A DNA stretch of 64,000 bases from Hirudinaria manillensis (Eukaryota; Annelida; Clitellata; Hirudinida; Hirudinidae), in NCBI GenBank assembly GCA_034509925.1, contig CM067532.1:7121642-7185641 (forward strand), in the 5' to 3' direction. Below are positions 34,681 to 46,991 of the stretch, piece by piece. Position numbers and translations under genes: made by a program. Under the pieces are notes generated by a model. It did not search any database, was not told the DNA's origin, and saw nothing but the letters and a program-made list of their open reading frames with translations. How positions within the stretch are numbered: position 1 is the first letter of the stretch; each line of letters starts with the position of its first letter.

Positions 34681-36246
34681 TCATTTCCCTGCAAAGAGAA
34701 ACAGCTGAATGAGTGGAATCGCCTCGAGGGTCAGCAGGTCTGCCATTATGGCTTCGGCCGCGTGGCTCGTCTTCACCTGCATCAAGTTGACTTTTCTGAA
34801 GGAGAAGATTGCAGCCGCCATCACTGGCAAAATGGCCAGGGAGTCGTATCCGATCATCCTGTCCCACAGGTGCAAGACTTGCTCGCTCGCCAAGAACCCC
34901 GAGAAGCCTCTGATCATCCACTTGAAGGCCACTTTCAATGGCTGCATTCCTATCGTCTTCAGATGAAAGAAGAGGTTCGTTTCATAGTGTTGCAAGAGAT
35001 GCTCGAACCGTGCGCAGAGAGAAAGGATTCCCTCGTCGCTCGAGGAAAGGGTGTGAAGTTTGTGAAAGTGCCGTACGTAAAGTTCTCTGAAGACGAAGTA
35101 CAAGTGGACGGGGTCGTCGTAGACGTAGCAGAGAGGCGCCACGTACATCGAGAACCCGTGATATGGAACGATGCCGTTCGGAGGATAAGTCACCTTGTGG
35201 TCCTTGCTTCCGAGATTCCCACTCAGATACGAGACGGCCGGCGTCGCACCGCTCCGCTCGAAGCACCGAAGTACTTTGACATCTCTCGAGAACGGGAGAA
35301 GGATCTGATACAAATAATCTTCGAAGACAAAGTACTGATCGTCGTTCGTTGCGGTCATTTTGACGTCTTTGTAGACGAGGGAGTCGGTCAACAAGTCTTG
35401 AACGACGACGTGTTGCTTGAGTCCCTCGTATTCCAAAGCTTCTTCTCCTGTTATGCTGATATTTAGAGCTTGTTTCCAAAGCGAGTGTCTGTGACTCATA
35501 GGGCAACCCTGCTTGATGAATTCCTGTGCATAATGAATCAGCCTCGAATCCAAAATTGCCGTGGCCAGTTTAATTCTATCGTTTAAGAATAGTTCGGGTG
35601 GAAAGCCCGTTCGATCATCGATCCCGGCTTGAGGTCGTTTTATGTGCAACTCTTTGAATCTCTCCTGCAACTCCTCCATGGATTCGACGCTGAAAGGTAT
35701 TTGGAGTAGGCCAAGGAAAATGTTACTGGTAAGATTTTCTGCAACATTTGGATTCTTCAAATTTGCAATGACTTCCAAAAAATCCTTGGCTGCATAAACC
35801 GGTCGAAACTTACTCAAGTCAGGTTCATTGGCACCCAGTTCGCTCCAGCGAGAAAAAACTTCCCTCTGTTCTTTTTCGGTTCTTCTTCTGGCCAGCGGAA
35901 CTCCTAACTCGGCGCTCATGCTGTTTATACTCTTAATTATTCTTTTCTCCCAATTTGTTTGAGCCAAATTCAAAAATCCTACGGGTTCTTTGATATTTTC
36001 TTCTAAATTCGATTCCAGATCGAAATCGTGTGCATTTTGTTGAAGATGGTTGAAAATGAAGTTCCTCAAAGAATTTTCGATCTGAGGTTTCTTCATGATG
36101 TTGCAATAATCCGTACATTTCGGACTTGTTTCTATGAATTCGGTTTCGGCGATTCTCTTGAGCTGAAGCACAAGGGAACTTTTCAACAATTTCTGCAGAA
36201 CATCCTGACTCAACAGCTCAATATCATAGTCTCCCGAAAGATCCAT
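34681..36246 (-). CDS. TBC1D19: TBC1D19, TBC-domain protein
   Basis: Member of the TBC (Rab GTPase-activating) superfamily. A single 521-residue frame with no intron, close to the vertebrate TBC1D19 length of about 526. The N-terminal half includes the family-typical MSAELGVPLARRRTEKEQ and PVYAAKDFLEVI. The TBC domain occupies about 240-500, with CPMSHRHSLWKQAL in place of motif A, PYHGFSMYVAPLCYVYDDP, and FKWMIRGFSGFLASEQVLHLWDR (split here only by reading). The usual Arg and Gln fingers (IxxDxxR, YxQ) are absent, as expected for TBC1D19, so GAP activity is doubtful. Start: first ATG, MDLSGDYDIELL. An uninterrupted frame is odd beside genes with 5-8 exons. Confidence 0.95.
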   Translation of the reverse strand: MDLSGDYDIELLSQDVLQKLLKSSLVLQLKRIAETEFIETSPKCTDYCNIMKKPQIENSLRNFIFNHLQQNAHDFDLESNLEENIKEPVGFLNLAQTNWEKRIIKSINSMSAELGVPLARRRTEKEQREVFSRWSELGANEPDLSKFRPVYAAKDFLEVIANLKNPNVAENLTSNIFLGLLQIPFSVESMEELQERFKELHIKRPQAGIDDRTGFPPELFLNDRIKLATAILDSRLIHYAQEFIKQGCPMSHRHSLWKQALNISITGEEALEYEGLKQHVVVQDLLTDSLVYKDVKMTATNDDQYFVFEDYLYQILLPFSRDVKVLRCFERSGATPAVSYLSGNLGSKDHKVTYPPNGIVPYHGFSMYVAPLCYVYDDPVHLYFVFRELYVRHFHKLHTLSSSDEGILSLCARFEHLLQHYETNLFFHLKTIGMQPLKVAFKWMIRGFSGFLASEQVLHLWDRMIGYDSLAILPVMAAAIFSFRKVNLMQVKTSHAAEAIMADLLTLEAIPLIQLFLFAGK

Positions 36247-36975
36247 TTAGGATATAAAAGCGTTTCCATGGAAATTCAAAAATAATAGACACTGAGCATA
36301 AACAACATTGATTCGATGTCTGCATTTTATGTAAATGTCTTTATTTTAATAGAAAAAATAAATAAATTGCAAATATTAATACTTTAACTCCGAAAGACGA
36401 CACATCGTTTATTAACTCCGATAACCCTACACGTAGTCTTTTCAAAAATCAAAATGCTTGGATATTTCCAAATCCCTGTTTCTGCCATGGAATTTATGGA
36501 ATGGGATCCTCCAAATGGGATTTTGATAAAACTTATGAGATACTTTTGAGTAAATGATTAGAATTTACAGTGGAGAAGACATTTTGAGTAAAATTTTCAT
36601 AAAATTCATATTCGCTTTAAAGGCTTGCGAGTTTTGCTTTTTAATTGTAAATTCTTTTCTGATGAATATTTGTGATTGCGCGATAGTTTTAGAATTAAAA
36701 TGTACAATTCTTCAACTTTCAGTTGGATGCAAAATTATGTGGTGATGTAAAATGACTTTGCTAAAAAGTCAGATCTAAATTGGATTCTGGTGTTACACTT
36801 GCTGGTGTAACTACTATGAAACTGTTGCAAAATAAATTTATAAGAGTTTACAAATAAATTTGAATTATTTTTCTGCAAGAAATTTTATTTTTATTTTAAA
36901 AATAATAAACACTACAAAGAAAGTGTTCTAAGAATAAAATGAAAATAATTTAGAAAAAAAAGAACCGCATGCTTA
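36247..36975. other. spacer between TBC1D19 and LMO
   Basis: AT-rich, both flanking genes on the minus strand. It should contain the TBC1D19 promoter and LMO 3' UTR. No motif stands out. Confidence 0.5.
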
Positions 36976-38913
36976 TTATGATGAATTAGGACTTGGACTT
37001 CCGTATCCACTGGAAATGTCGTCAGAATTGTTGACTCTTGTCAAGTTTTGGAGGTGAGAAGAATTGGACTGATTCTGTTGATAAGGGGTTAGGGAAGAGT
37101 AGTTGTATGGCGGCCCAGTGGATCTGCTGCCAAGAGATGATGGATTGAAAAACGGAGGATTTTGAAAGCCGAAGTTGATTTCGTTGTGCGAGTATTGACT
37201 ACCGCTGTTAAAGTTGCTGTTGTTGAAATAAGAGGCGTTGTTTTGCGGAAGACCTTGAGAATAAGTCGCATATTCGAATGACGCTTTGGCCAGAAGCAGT
37301 CTCTCTTCGTAGTCGTACTCGCACAAAATTTTGTTGTCGCAGAGAAAATATCTGTCACCTACACAAAACCTAGGATGTTTAATTTCAATTATTATGTTCA
37401 ACTTCGGTAAATAATGCAAATAAAAGTCTGTAATTAAATTATTATATTATTGTAAGTTATAATTTATAACTTTATTTATATTTATAATTTATAACTTATA
37501 CGAAATGTCCATATTAAATTGCAAAATCGATGCCTATGTTTTTTACAGGTCACCATAAGAGTCGAAATAAATTTAAATGTTGAATTTATAAATCCGAATG
37601 CTATTTATTTTTATCAAGATCTCATCGAATTCTCACCTGTGGCTGCATTGTTGACATGCAAAACACTCCAGGTGATAGACGTTGGTTTTGGCTTTCATGA
37701 CCATTTCAAAAGCTGGAATCATCTTTGAACAGGCGCAGCAATATCCAGTTGTTCCAAATAATCTGCGATAAAAATTATTAATACTTTCAGTACTTTCATG
37801 GCGCTGGAAGGTATAAATAACCGAAAACGATTAGGTGCTTGTAAAGCAGTTGTTGTTTTTTTTTTTACAATTTATCACATTTAAAACAATTATTTGCAAG
37901 AAATTTTTCCGCTTATTCGAACAAAACTCGTTTGACTTGTTCGTAACTAATTCAGTATAGACACAAAAGCACACACACATAATTGCTAATGTCTCCATCT
38001 TTATTTTTATCGTGTGCCTGCAAATAATAAAGCATTTCTAACGACCACGTTAGCCCTGGAATCTCAGAACATCCTTCTGAGCATTTATTTACATATCTTG
38101 TCTAATGTTCCTTGCAGTAAAACTCCTTGCGTTACAAGGCACCCCAAATCGTCTGGATTCGTTTCCCGCTTTGTCGCCATATTTCAGTCGAACACATCCG
38201 CCAGTCTCTTGCCATGACGGCCCAAACATCAGACCTGGATAACATCTTGTCATGTTCGTCTAGCTATGACAGACGTCAATTAGACGTAGTATTTTTTCGT
38301 GAATATCGTTTAATATTATAATAAAAGAGATTATGACTTCTGCTGGTTCATATTTTTCGATAACTCTGTAACAAATTACGGACGAAAAACAAGGAAAATG
38401 TCGAGTAAAGAAAGCCACAAACCTGAGGTAATCTCTACGACAAAGGAGTAGGTTTGCTTTCGTGAAGAGAGTTGAACCGACTTCACCCAATCTGCAGTCA
38501 CAACAGGAACACTTGAGGCAGTCCTCGTGCCACAACTGATCGAGGGCTTTCAACAAATACTTCTCCTTTATCACTTTCCTGCATCCTGCACATTTTGTCG
38601 TGCCGTTGTTGTTGTTGTGGTGGTTGCTGCTGTTGGTGCTGCTGTTGATGTTGTTGCTGATCAGAATGGAAGACTTGTTGCTGTTGTTGGAAGATGTCAA
38701 GGTATAGGAAGAGTTGTTGGCTTCTTTGTCTTTGTCGTAGTGACAGCCGGAAATACTACATTTGTTGCTGTTGTTATTGTTGCCGCCGCCGCCAGTGTTG
38801 TTGTTGTTGCTGCTGCCAATCATCGACGAGTTGTTGTTGCTGTTGGGCTTGGGAAAGAAGTGCGAGAGATTGGAACCAGGTGTGTGACTTGCGCCCGACT
38901 GCTTAGTTGCCAT
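36976..38913 (-). CDS. LMO: LIM-only protein, LMO1/3 type
   Basis: Transcription co-regulator made of two LIM zinc domains, which bridges LDB/Chip and DNA-binding partners in the nucleus (Drosophila Beadex is a relative). Exons are 38423-38913, 37637-37762 and 36976-37369, 336 residues. LIM1 begins at about 107 ([20 protein letters not shown]) and LIM2 at about 172 ([20 protein letters not shown], then [20 protein letters not shown]). The link RLFGTTG between the LIM domains matches LMO1/3. Compared with vertebrate LMOs (about 155 residues), it has a 106-residue Asn/Ser-rich N-terminal extension and a long Ser/Asn/Gln-rich tail. The start is the first ATG in the long frame; a shorter form starting nearer LIM1 cannot be excluded. 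Confidence 0.95.
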
Positions 38914-40689
38914 GGTAGCCTTTCAGGTTGATGATTGATGGACAGATCATGCACGAATAAGAAAATGAATGAATGACTGAGTGAGTGAATGAATAAATAA
39001 ATGAATGAATGGATGAATGAATGAAACAGTCAGCTCCAGACAAGGACAATTGAAGATCGGCCACCCTTAGCGCTACACCGGCGCAGAAAAATGAGCGCCT
39101 AAGTGGCTGGTCTCATGTCTTATTATGCGTATGGACTGGATGAAGAAGATGATGCCGATGATGTTGATGATGATGATGATGGTGGTGGTGGCGATGATGA
39201 TGATGACGTTTTAGTGAATACAAAGTATTGCTGCTAATTATAGAGCGTATTAATAATTATTGGAATTTATTTTTTAATTACGGTTATTAATAACGTCGCA
39301 ACATTTCGACAATTTTTAAGTCAGGCAAAACGATAATTCTATATTATTTTGGCTTTTATAATTAATATAAAAATAATATATTATTCATTAAATAATTTAA
39401 TGTTTTCATAATTATTCATAATTACAATTCCCAGACTCGAAATTCCTCCTCTCTCTCCCTCTCTCTCTCTCTCAGAAACTGAGAGTTTGAATGCCTAATT
39501 AAATGCAGACATTTAAATTAAAATTTTTTGCCAATTTACGAAATTGTTGCCCTGGAATAAATACTTCAAAATTGCATCTCAAATTCTTCAGCATTTGTAA
39601 GGTGGACGTCAGCTTGGAGAATGGCAATCACTATCATGATCATGATCGTCATCGTCGTCGTCGTCGTCATCACTTTCATAGAGCGTCGGATTGGCCAATA
39701 AGAACAATAACGATAATCGAATAACCTTAACAAGGATTCTTTTTATGCGCGGAAGCATTTAATGAGATGCTATTTTTAGAGACTTCATCTCCAGTTCATC
39801 TACACTCAATTAGATCAATTAGTTCAATTTGTATTAAAGTGTATTTTAATAATAATAATAATATTATTAATATTAATAATAATAAAATTAAATTGCATGT
39901 CTCTCGAAATTACAAGAATTAGGAAGAAGATGGAGATTTACATTGAAATTCACCACTGACTGCAGGATTCGTGTTTAAAAAATGTGGCAGTTTTTCAAAA
40001 TTAAATAAATTTCTGCAAAGCTGAGAATTTATTGAAAGTATTTATGGCACTAAATTACCACATCATTATCATATTCAGCATCATCAGCAGCACCGTCATC
40101 ATCATCGCTGTTTGTTACTCTAGATTGCCACAATCATTATCATCATCATCATCATCAGTTCACAGTTCGGCTTGACATTGACTTCGGTCATAATGTATCA
40201 GTGTGCCATTCGACGTCAGAATGTCATACGACCATCTCAACGAAGCGTGGCTTAAAGTTTGAATCGGTGAGAACAAATTGACTGAAAGATCGTCACGGGC
40301 ACCTGGGCGGCGAAGCGTGAAACCTGGCCAACTTCACGCTCCGCTGGGCACGGAAGCTTCATTCAAACAGAATTTATACATTTTCCTCTCTTCTCTCAAT
40401 CTGCTCCCGATCCTATCGCTACCACACTGACATTCACTCTGCCTGTAATCATTATCATCATCATCTTCATCGTCGTAGTTGTCATCATCAGTTACAATGA
40501 ATAATCGCAATCATCACAGCCACCGCTCGTGAAGCCTTAATAATTTATAATTGATCCTTCAATTACGTTAATGAATCTTATCGATTGCTGATTCGTTAAG
40601 TTTTAATTAACTCGGATTTCATCGCCACCATCACTATCATCACCACCAATGAGCTGTTGATAATAAAAATTTCCATTATTTCAAATACC

Positions 40690-40870
40690 ACCATCATCAT
40701 CATCGTCGTCGTCGTCGTCATCGTCGTCATCGTCATCAACATAAGTAGGAGCAGAAAAGTCGTCATCAGCATCAGCATCATCATTGTCGTCGTCATCATC
40801 ATCATCATCATCGTCGTCGTCATCAGCATCATCATCGTCGTCGTCATCGTCATCATCGTCTCCATCATCA
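40690..40870. repeat. imperfect ATC/GTC trinucleotide tract
   Basis: Mixed CATCAT and CGTCGT units. All frames code for single-residue runs. Confidence 0.85.
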
Positions 40871-41614
40871 TTATCGAGCTCCGATAGCATTGTTTTAAAT
40901 TTGACACCGGCGACGCACTTAGCCGAGCGTGAAGATAAGCAGAGTATGACGTCATCGTGTGACCACGTGACCTGTTGCTTAACGATCGAGAGATTAATGG
41001 TCTGTAAATGAGAGCAGTTGGTTTTGTTGGATTCCTTGTTGAAATCCAGTTTCGGTTTCGGTTTCAGTTTCGAAATCCTGATTGATTGGTTTCTGAAGTT
41101 TCGCTAAAAACATTTAAAAAAAACATTTTATTTACAAAATTCGGTTGATGACGTAATCGTAGTCGTTGTTTTGTTGCTGTTGATGTTGTTGTTGCTAATT
41201 ACTGTAATCTTTGCTTATCTTAAATTCTTTCTGAGAGTAAGGATTATCATTATTATCAACATCATCATCATTACCGTCATCATTATCAGGAGTCTTAATA
41301 GGTCGGTAATTTATTGTAATTATTCATCACTTCGTTCCACGTTACTTGTGAGTTTGTGTTTGTTTGATTCCACGTCCTTTTTGCTTCTTCCTTCATCTCT
41401 GAACGTTACGATTTCTCCTTAATTAGATTTCACTGACTTTTAAACGACTTGTTTATTTTCTGCTTATTTTGCGTGATTTTGTATGATTTTAAGTTAATAA
41501 TTATTTAATCCAAAAGGAATTTGGAGCAACATTTTTTATTCTCGGTCGAAGAAAATACGGAGATTTTAACTTATTATCGGATTTATGCGATAATGTTGAT
41601 AGAATAGTCACGAA

Positions 41615-41696
41615 AGAATGGATGGATGAGTGGATGGCCGTATGGCCGGATGGATGGAGGGATGGAAGGATGGATGGATGGATGGATGGATGGAGA
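41615..41696. repeat. (GGAT)n tract
   Basis: Tetranucleotide GGAT/TGGA units with a few changes. Confidence 0.85.
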
Positions 41697-42105
41697 GGGA
41701 ATAAATGAAGCGGCTTCCAGTCTTCCGTTACGTCCTTAAAAACACGAGACGAGACAATCTTGTCGAGCGGTTGGAAGCGAGGTTTTGCTGGAAAAAGTGG
41801 CGTGTGAAGATAAGAGAGGCTCTGCCGACAATGACCGTGGAGAAGTTGATTGATGGTTGCTTCCTGGCCCCGTCTTATCTCCGGAGCCCCCTCCCTGTGG
41901 AGAGACCCATCCGTGCCCTACTCAACTCCATTCAATTACAAGCCATTATTGCCATCTGCAATTAAGGCCACTTGCAAAGATGGCCAAAGCTGAGTGGATT
42001 CTGCCTTTTTTTGTGTATGTATTTTTAGAACTCCCATTTTAAGTGGGAAATGGTGTTATTATTATTTTTTTTATTTTATTATTATTTTTTTTTTATTATT
42101 ATTTA

Positions 42106-42110
42106 TTTTA

Positions 42111-42191
<81 letters not shown>

Positions 42192-42197
42192 TATTAT
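42106..42197. repeat. (ATT)n tract
   Basis: About 30 ATT units, nearly perfect. Confidence 0.9.
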
Positions 42198-42397
42198 GAC
42201 ACAATGTCACATCTTATATGTCAAGTTGCTTCGACCTGAAATGGCTGCTTAGTATTCCATTATGTTACGATGACTCCTACATTAACGTCTGCTCTCTTCC
42301 CGCCTTTGATAACCTCGTCAAAAGCGACGAGCAGACGTCAACTCGTTTTTGTCTCAGGAAACTGATGGTGACCATGACCCGTTTAAAGTGTCGTCAT

Positions 42398-42448
42398 CAC
42401 GTGACACCTCCCGGACCGCTGATTGGTAGAGGGCAGGAAGTGACGTCA
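42398..42448. promoter_or_regulatory. E-box, inverted CCAAT and ETS/CRE cluster
   Basis: CACGTG at 42398-42403, ATTGG at 42422-42426, GGAAG at 42436-42440 directly followed by the palindromic CRE TGACGTCA at 42441-42448. The ETS-CRE fusion GGAAGTGACGTCA is a known promoter composite. The surrounding DNA is less AT-rich than its flanks. Which gene it serves is unknown; LMO, 3.5 kb away, is the nearest candidate. Confidence 0.45.
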
Positions 42449-42790
42449 CGAAGAGGAATGCACGCATTAATTCATCGTTTCCATCTGCAATTCATTCCAC
42501 CGCTTTTTTTGTGTTTCCGTTCGTCAGTTTTTTCAGTCGATCCTCGAATATCCATCTGGAGTGTGTGAAGACGAACTGTGCTTTTCCAGGCGCGCGTGTT
42601 TAAGTGAATCTCCGAGGAAAGATTAAGGATCCGCTTGAAATGAGAAACAACATCCTCAAACTTCAGATTCAATACTTCGCTGCCTGGAAAGGTTCCACTA
42701 CGCTCCGGAATGGCTATCGGTTTCATAGTTCCTTGGTGATGCCAAGATGAAATCACTTTGTCATGACGACGATGGTGGCGATGACGAAGA

Positions 42791-42823
<33 letters not shown>

Positions 42824-43835
42824 CCACGAAACTGATGGTAATGAAGAATGCGATGAATCGTGACCCCGGGAAGATTTTGTGATATCCAATTATCGTCTCA
42901 TCATCATTATCGTCCCTCTTCTTATCGTTATCACGTCATCAACATCGTCATATAATTAACATGCCATCATTATCATCATGTCATTATCATCACGTCAACA
43001 GCATCGTCGTCATCATCACAGTCATCGTCGTCGTCGTCATCGTCGGCACATTAGCCGGGCAGTGGTTTCGGCGACGTGATGATGACATTTAAAACAGCAT
43101 CCACGTCAATTGAATTACTATCCAGCATTAGTTCTAATGCTTTTAGCATGTTTCCAGCTTTTATAGACGTTTGAGGGGCTCCAATAATTTCACCGGTGAT
43201 GATGACGACGACGACGACGAGGAAGAGGAAGAAGAAGACGATGAGGAGGTGGAAGAGACTTTATTTGCATACATCCACAAACTTTCTAACGTTTCTCTTC
43301 ATGAATTTTGTTTTATTTACCATTTTAGCTGTTGTTAAAACATTAATTATGTATTTATTTTGATTTTTGTTTTTAATTTCAAAGCTCAATCGAAATCCAA
43401 AAAGCTGTTCACGGTTGGTTCCATGTTTTGTAAAATTTAATAAAATGAGATCCGATCGTAGATTTGGTTGACATCATCTTTTTAAGTGCACAACGACTTA
43501 TGGGAACCACAACAACTGCAACCGCTTCAATCGTAGTTTGTGTTGCAACAGCAACTATAGATACAAAGACATATACAAACGCAGGAGTCAAACATAATAA
43601 AGATGTTTTCATTGAGCCAAATGGACCCTTGTTTTTAGTAAAGTACCAAAAAAGGTTTGGTCAACATTCCACGGAACAACAACAACAACAACAACGACGA
43701 CGACGACAACAACACGTCATTTAGTAACAACTTAAACTATAGAATTTGTCATCACTAAGTTATTCTATTGAAACGTTGAAGAATAATTTGTTCAAAATAT
43801 AATTTTGAAATTTTTCTATCTTTTGCAAATAAAAT

Positions 43836-46800
43836 TCAAAATAATAAGCGACAATCTTTTTTGTCCGTTTGACTCGTGCACTGAAGGTGCCGAATGTCCC
43901 TGCAAATGGAATAAAATTATTTATTGAATAATTATATAAAATTATTTGTTAAGTTGTTGTTTTATTAACGAATATTAAATATAATTAATGCGAACAAATA
44001 CGAAAATAATTAAACCGAAGAAATACATTTATAATTATTAAGTTACCATTGACAATAATTTATAATTATTAATACAATTTATAATATTAATAATTTATTA
44101 GTGATAATAATTTATATTTTATAACTGAGAATAATTTATGATTTATAATTGGCAGAATACTTTTCATCTTCAAAGCACTCAAAGGCCATTTTCTTAGCTT
44201 CAACCAACTTCTTGAGTTCCAACAGAGAACCGGAAGTGCACGTCTCCCTGGAATTTCCAGGTTTTAATTTTTGAATTATCACAAATATTTTAAAAGTTTA
44301 ATAATTCCGTGCTTCCACGGAAATAAAAACGCGCCACCTATGAAACATTGCGAAATAAAAATTGCTCTTATGTTTACAATGTCTAACAAACGATACTGTC
44401 ATGGAAATTTACTGAATGTAAAATTTGGAAAGTCCGAATTCTATTTTTAAAACTAATAGATCGCTGATAGTTGGAAAATCCAAGACTAGGAGAATAGAAC
44501 TTGCTTCTTATTGATTTCTTATTGAGATTGTTTTAAATTGCTTTAAATTGATTTATAATAATAAATATTCAATTGACCTTTTTAAATTGTTTTATTCGAA
44601 TAAATATTAAATTGGTTTTGTATCAAAATTTAAATATTTAAAAATGCCTCACTTTGGCTTCTCGTCCAGGTTCCTGACAAGGTGTGCAATCAACTTCGGA
44701 TTTCTTTTTCGATCCAAGTTTGGCAGCTCCATTTGGCCAAAGGTGCTTCAAGGTGCATTTAATTTTAAATTTAATTATTTACAAATTTATTAATGAAATT
44801 ATTTTTTATGGCTGTTTCTGGATAATTCTTTATTTGTCACAAGATTATTGATTATTTTATTTTGTTGCATAAGAGACATCTTTTTTCTTAAGCATAGCAA
44901 TTCATTCGTTCATTCATTCGTTCATTCCTTCATTCATTCGTTCATTCGTTCATTCATTCCTTCATTGAGTGAATAAATCTTCATAATAATGAATTAATTC
45001 ACTCATTCACCGAGTACAAAATGCAAAACTAGGAATTACTTGTCTAATTCAGTAAAAATGCATATCATTAATATAATGAATATTAATGAATATTAATGAA
45101 TATTAATTATTTAATATTAAATAATAAATAAATATGCAAAACAAGGAATTAATAATTTAGCAAAACCCAAACCTCTCCTGTCTGAAGGCAGTTGCTGAAC
45201 TTGCGTTGAGCATCACGTGGGCCACACCTTGTGCTTTCAAGGCGAACTGAATTCAATTTGATTAAAGTTATTATTAAAATTTTCTTTTTATTTTTTTGAA
45301 AATCATAAATGATAAAAACATATATTACCTTTTGTGATATGTTTGTGAAAACATACGAACTATTGATAAGCCAGTTTATTTAACCATTTTTGAAACTTTC
45401 AACTTCACCTTTTTAGACATGTGCTTCCAAAATGAAGAGATGGACAAATTGGCGCAATGACCCCATTCGGGACACGTGACGTAATCTATTCCACTTCCGG
45501 TTCTCGTTCCACACCAATTTTCAATGTTCTTCACCACGTATACTTTGATTTCAGAGGATGAATAAAAATTTATAAATTAATAAATTCACAAATTAATTAA
45601 CTTCTGATTGAAATTACTTTTCTCCTATTTAAACTTGAGAAAACAAGAATCAGAATAAATTAGGCATTTAAATCACTTTAAATTACACGAGGTAACAAGA
45701 CTTAATGCTATTGTAAACCACTGATACTGTACCTGTAGTGATACACGTGTAATGCAAATTTTGTAATCATTAATATTTAACACCTCAATTGAATCATATA
45801 TCTTGCCTAACTTGTGTGGCATTCGTCCAGAACTTAATTTCACTAAAATATGTGCCGTAAAATATGTTGAGGAATGTAAAAATGATTTATTATTATTCAT
45901 TTATTTGTTTATTTATATAATTATTTATTTATTGATTTGTTAAAATTCAATCTTTTTCCACCTGGAAGAATGTCCCTGATGATGGTGTACTTTCCAGTGT
46001 AAGCTGCATACGACTCAACGAATGGATACACCTTTCCATTCCAGAACATAACCTGACGAATTTTATTAACAAAATTATTAATTATTTAAATCTTTTAACA
46101 AGCTGATTTATTTATTAAATAAATAAATAAATAAATAAATAAAGTAAACAAACAAATAAATAAATGCTTTTGTCGGTGCTTGTAAACTGCGGCATAAAAT
46201 TCATCAAAAGAAATATTAAAATTTAAATATTATGAATAGGAAGATGAAATTAAAATGACGGATACTTTGTTGAGAAGATCGATATCATGATCAGCCTCTT
46301 TTGAATATGCTTCGTAACTGTCCACTGGAACTTCACAAGGACTCCTCGATGCAAAGGCAGACTTGAACAACTGCCAGAGTTTGCTGCAGTCCTTTTGTTT
46401 GCTGTTGGTTTAAATTGTTATTATTAATATTATTATTATTATCAGATTTTTATTATTACTATTATTTTATTATTATTTTATTTTTATTAAAAATTACATT
46501 AGCAATTATGATAGCACATGTTTAACAATTTGAACATAGCAAATGAATTGTAAATAAGACATTTTTAAATACATAATGTTGAAACATTTGCTTTTAAAAG
46601 CAACAAAAACCATCAACAGCAACAAACAAACAAAACCTTGTAATTAGGACGGCCAAAAAAATATTAATAAAAAATAATTTGGATAAAAGGACATGATGTA
46701 TGCATAATAAAATGAATGACTGGAACGCAACACGTAACAAACAAGAAGTACAACGTACAAAAGTACATTGCAACGTCCTTCAAATGAAAGTACAAATAAC

Positions 46801-46991
46801 AACGTTACAAGTACAATCTGGACCCACCCTGGCGGAAAAAGTTCTGGTCTCAAAACTTCTTGATATTCAAGACATCTTCCTTTGAAGATGGTTTCAATGG
46901 AATGTGGAGTCTTCTGGTCGTTGATTGGAGCAGAAAGGACCAATCCGAGGAGGAAAAATGAGCAGTATAACAGTTGAAAATAATTCGCCAT
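43836..46991 (-). CDS. ADP-ribosyl cyclase (CD38/Aplysia family), copy 1
   Basis: Secreted or luminal enzyme of the family that turns NAD into cyclic ADP-ribose or ADP-ribose. Exons are 46828-46991, 46266-46401, 45962-46052, 45409-45542, 45173-45246, 44653-44745, 44161-44247 and 43836-43899; 280 residues. A signal peptide occupies about 1-20 (ends LGLVLSAP). Conserved points: FKGRCLEYQ, CSKLWQLFKSAF, EADHDI, the substrate-binding Trp in VMFW and in SSFWKH, WCGT, VMLNASS, and the catalytic Glu in STFGQME. The C-terminal Cys pair (QC...DC) is on the last exon. The TLED motif reads IIRD, so the Glu146 equivalent is Arg. The nearest frame also opens further upstream, but only the ATG at 46991 puts the signal peptide first. 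Confidence 0.93.
44895..44966. repeat. (ATTC)n tract
   Basis: ATTC/GTTC tetranucleotides in an intron of cyclase copy 1. Confidence 0.85.

Larger units (their letters stand above)
38914..43835. other. 4.9-kb region without a recognised gene
   Basis: Upstream of LMO and downstream of the first cyclase gene. Dense in simple repeats (ATC/GAT around 39125-39210, 40690-40870 and 42765-43240; GGAT at 41615-41696; ATT at 42106-42195). Scattered short frames are repeat-derived or unsupported. A cluster of promoter-type sites lies at 42398-42448. Size and position suit LMO regulatory DNA, which is an inference. Confidence 0.5.

Noticed and set aside
34636..35506. 276-codon plus-strand and 174-codon minus-strand frames
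   Set aside because: Shadows of the TBC1D19 coding region in other frames.
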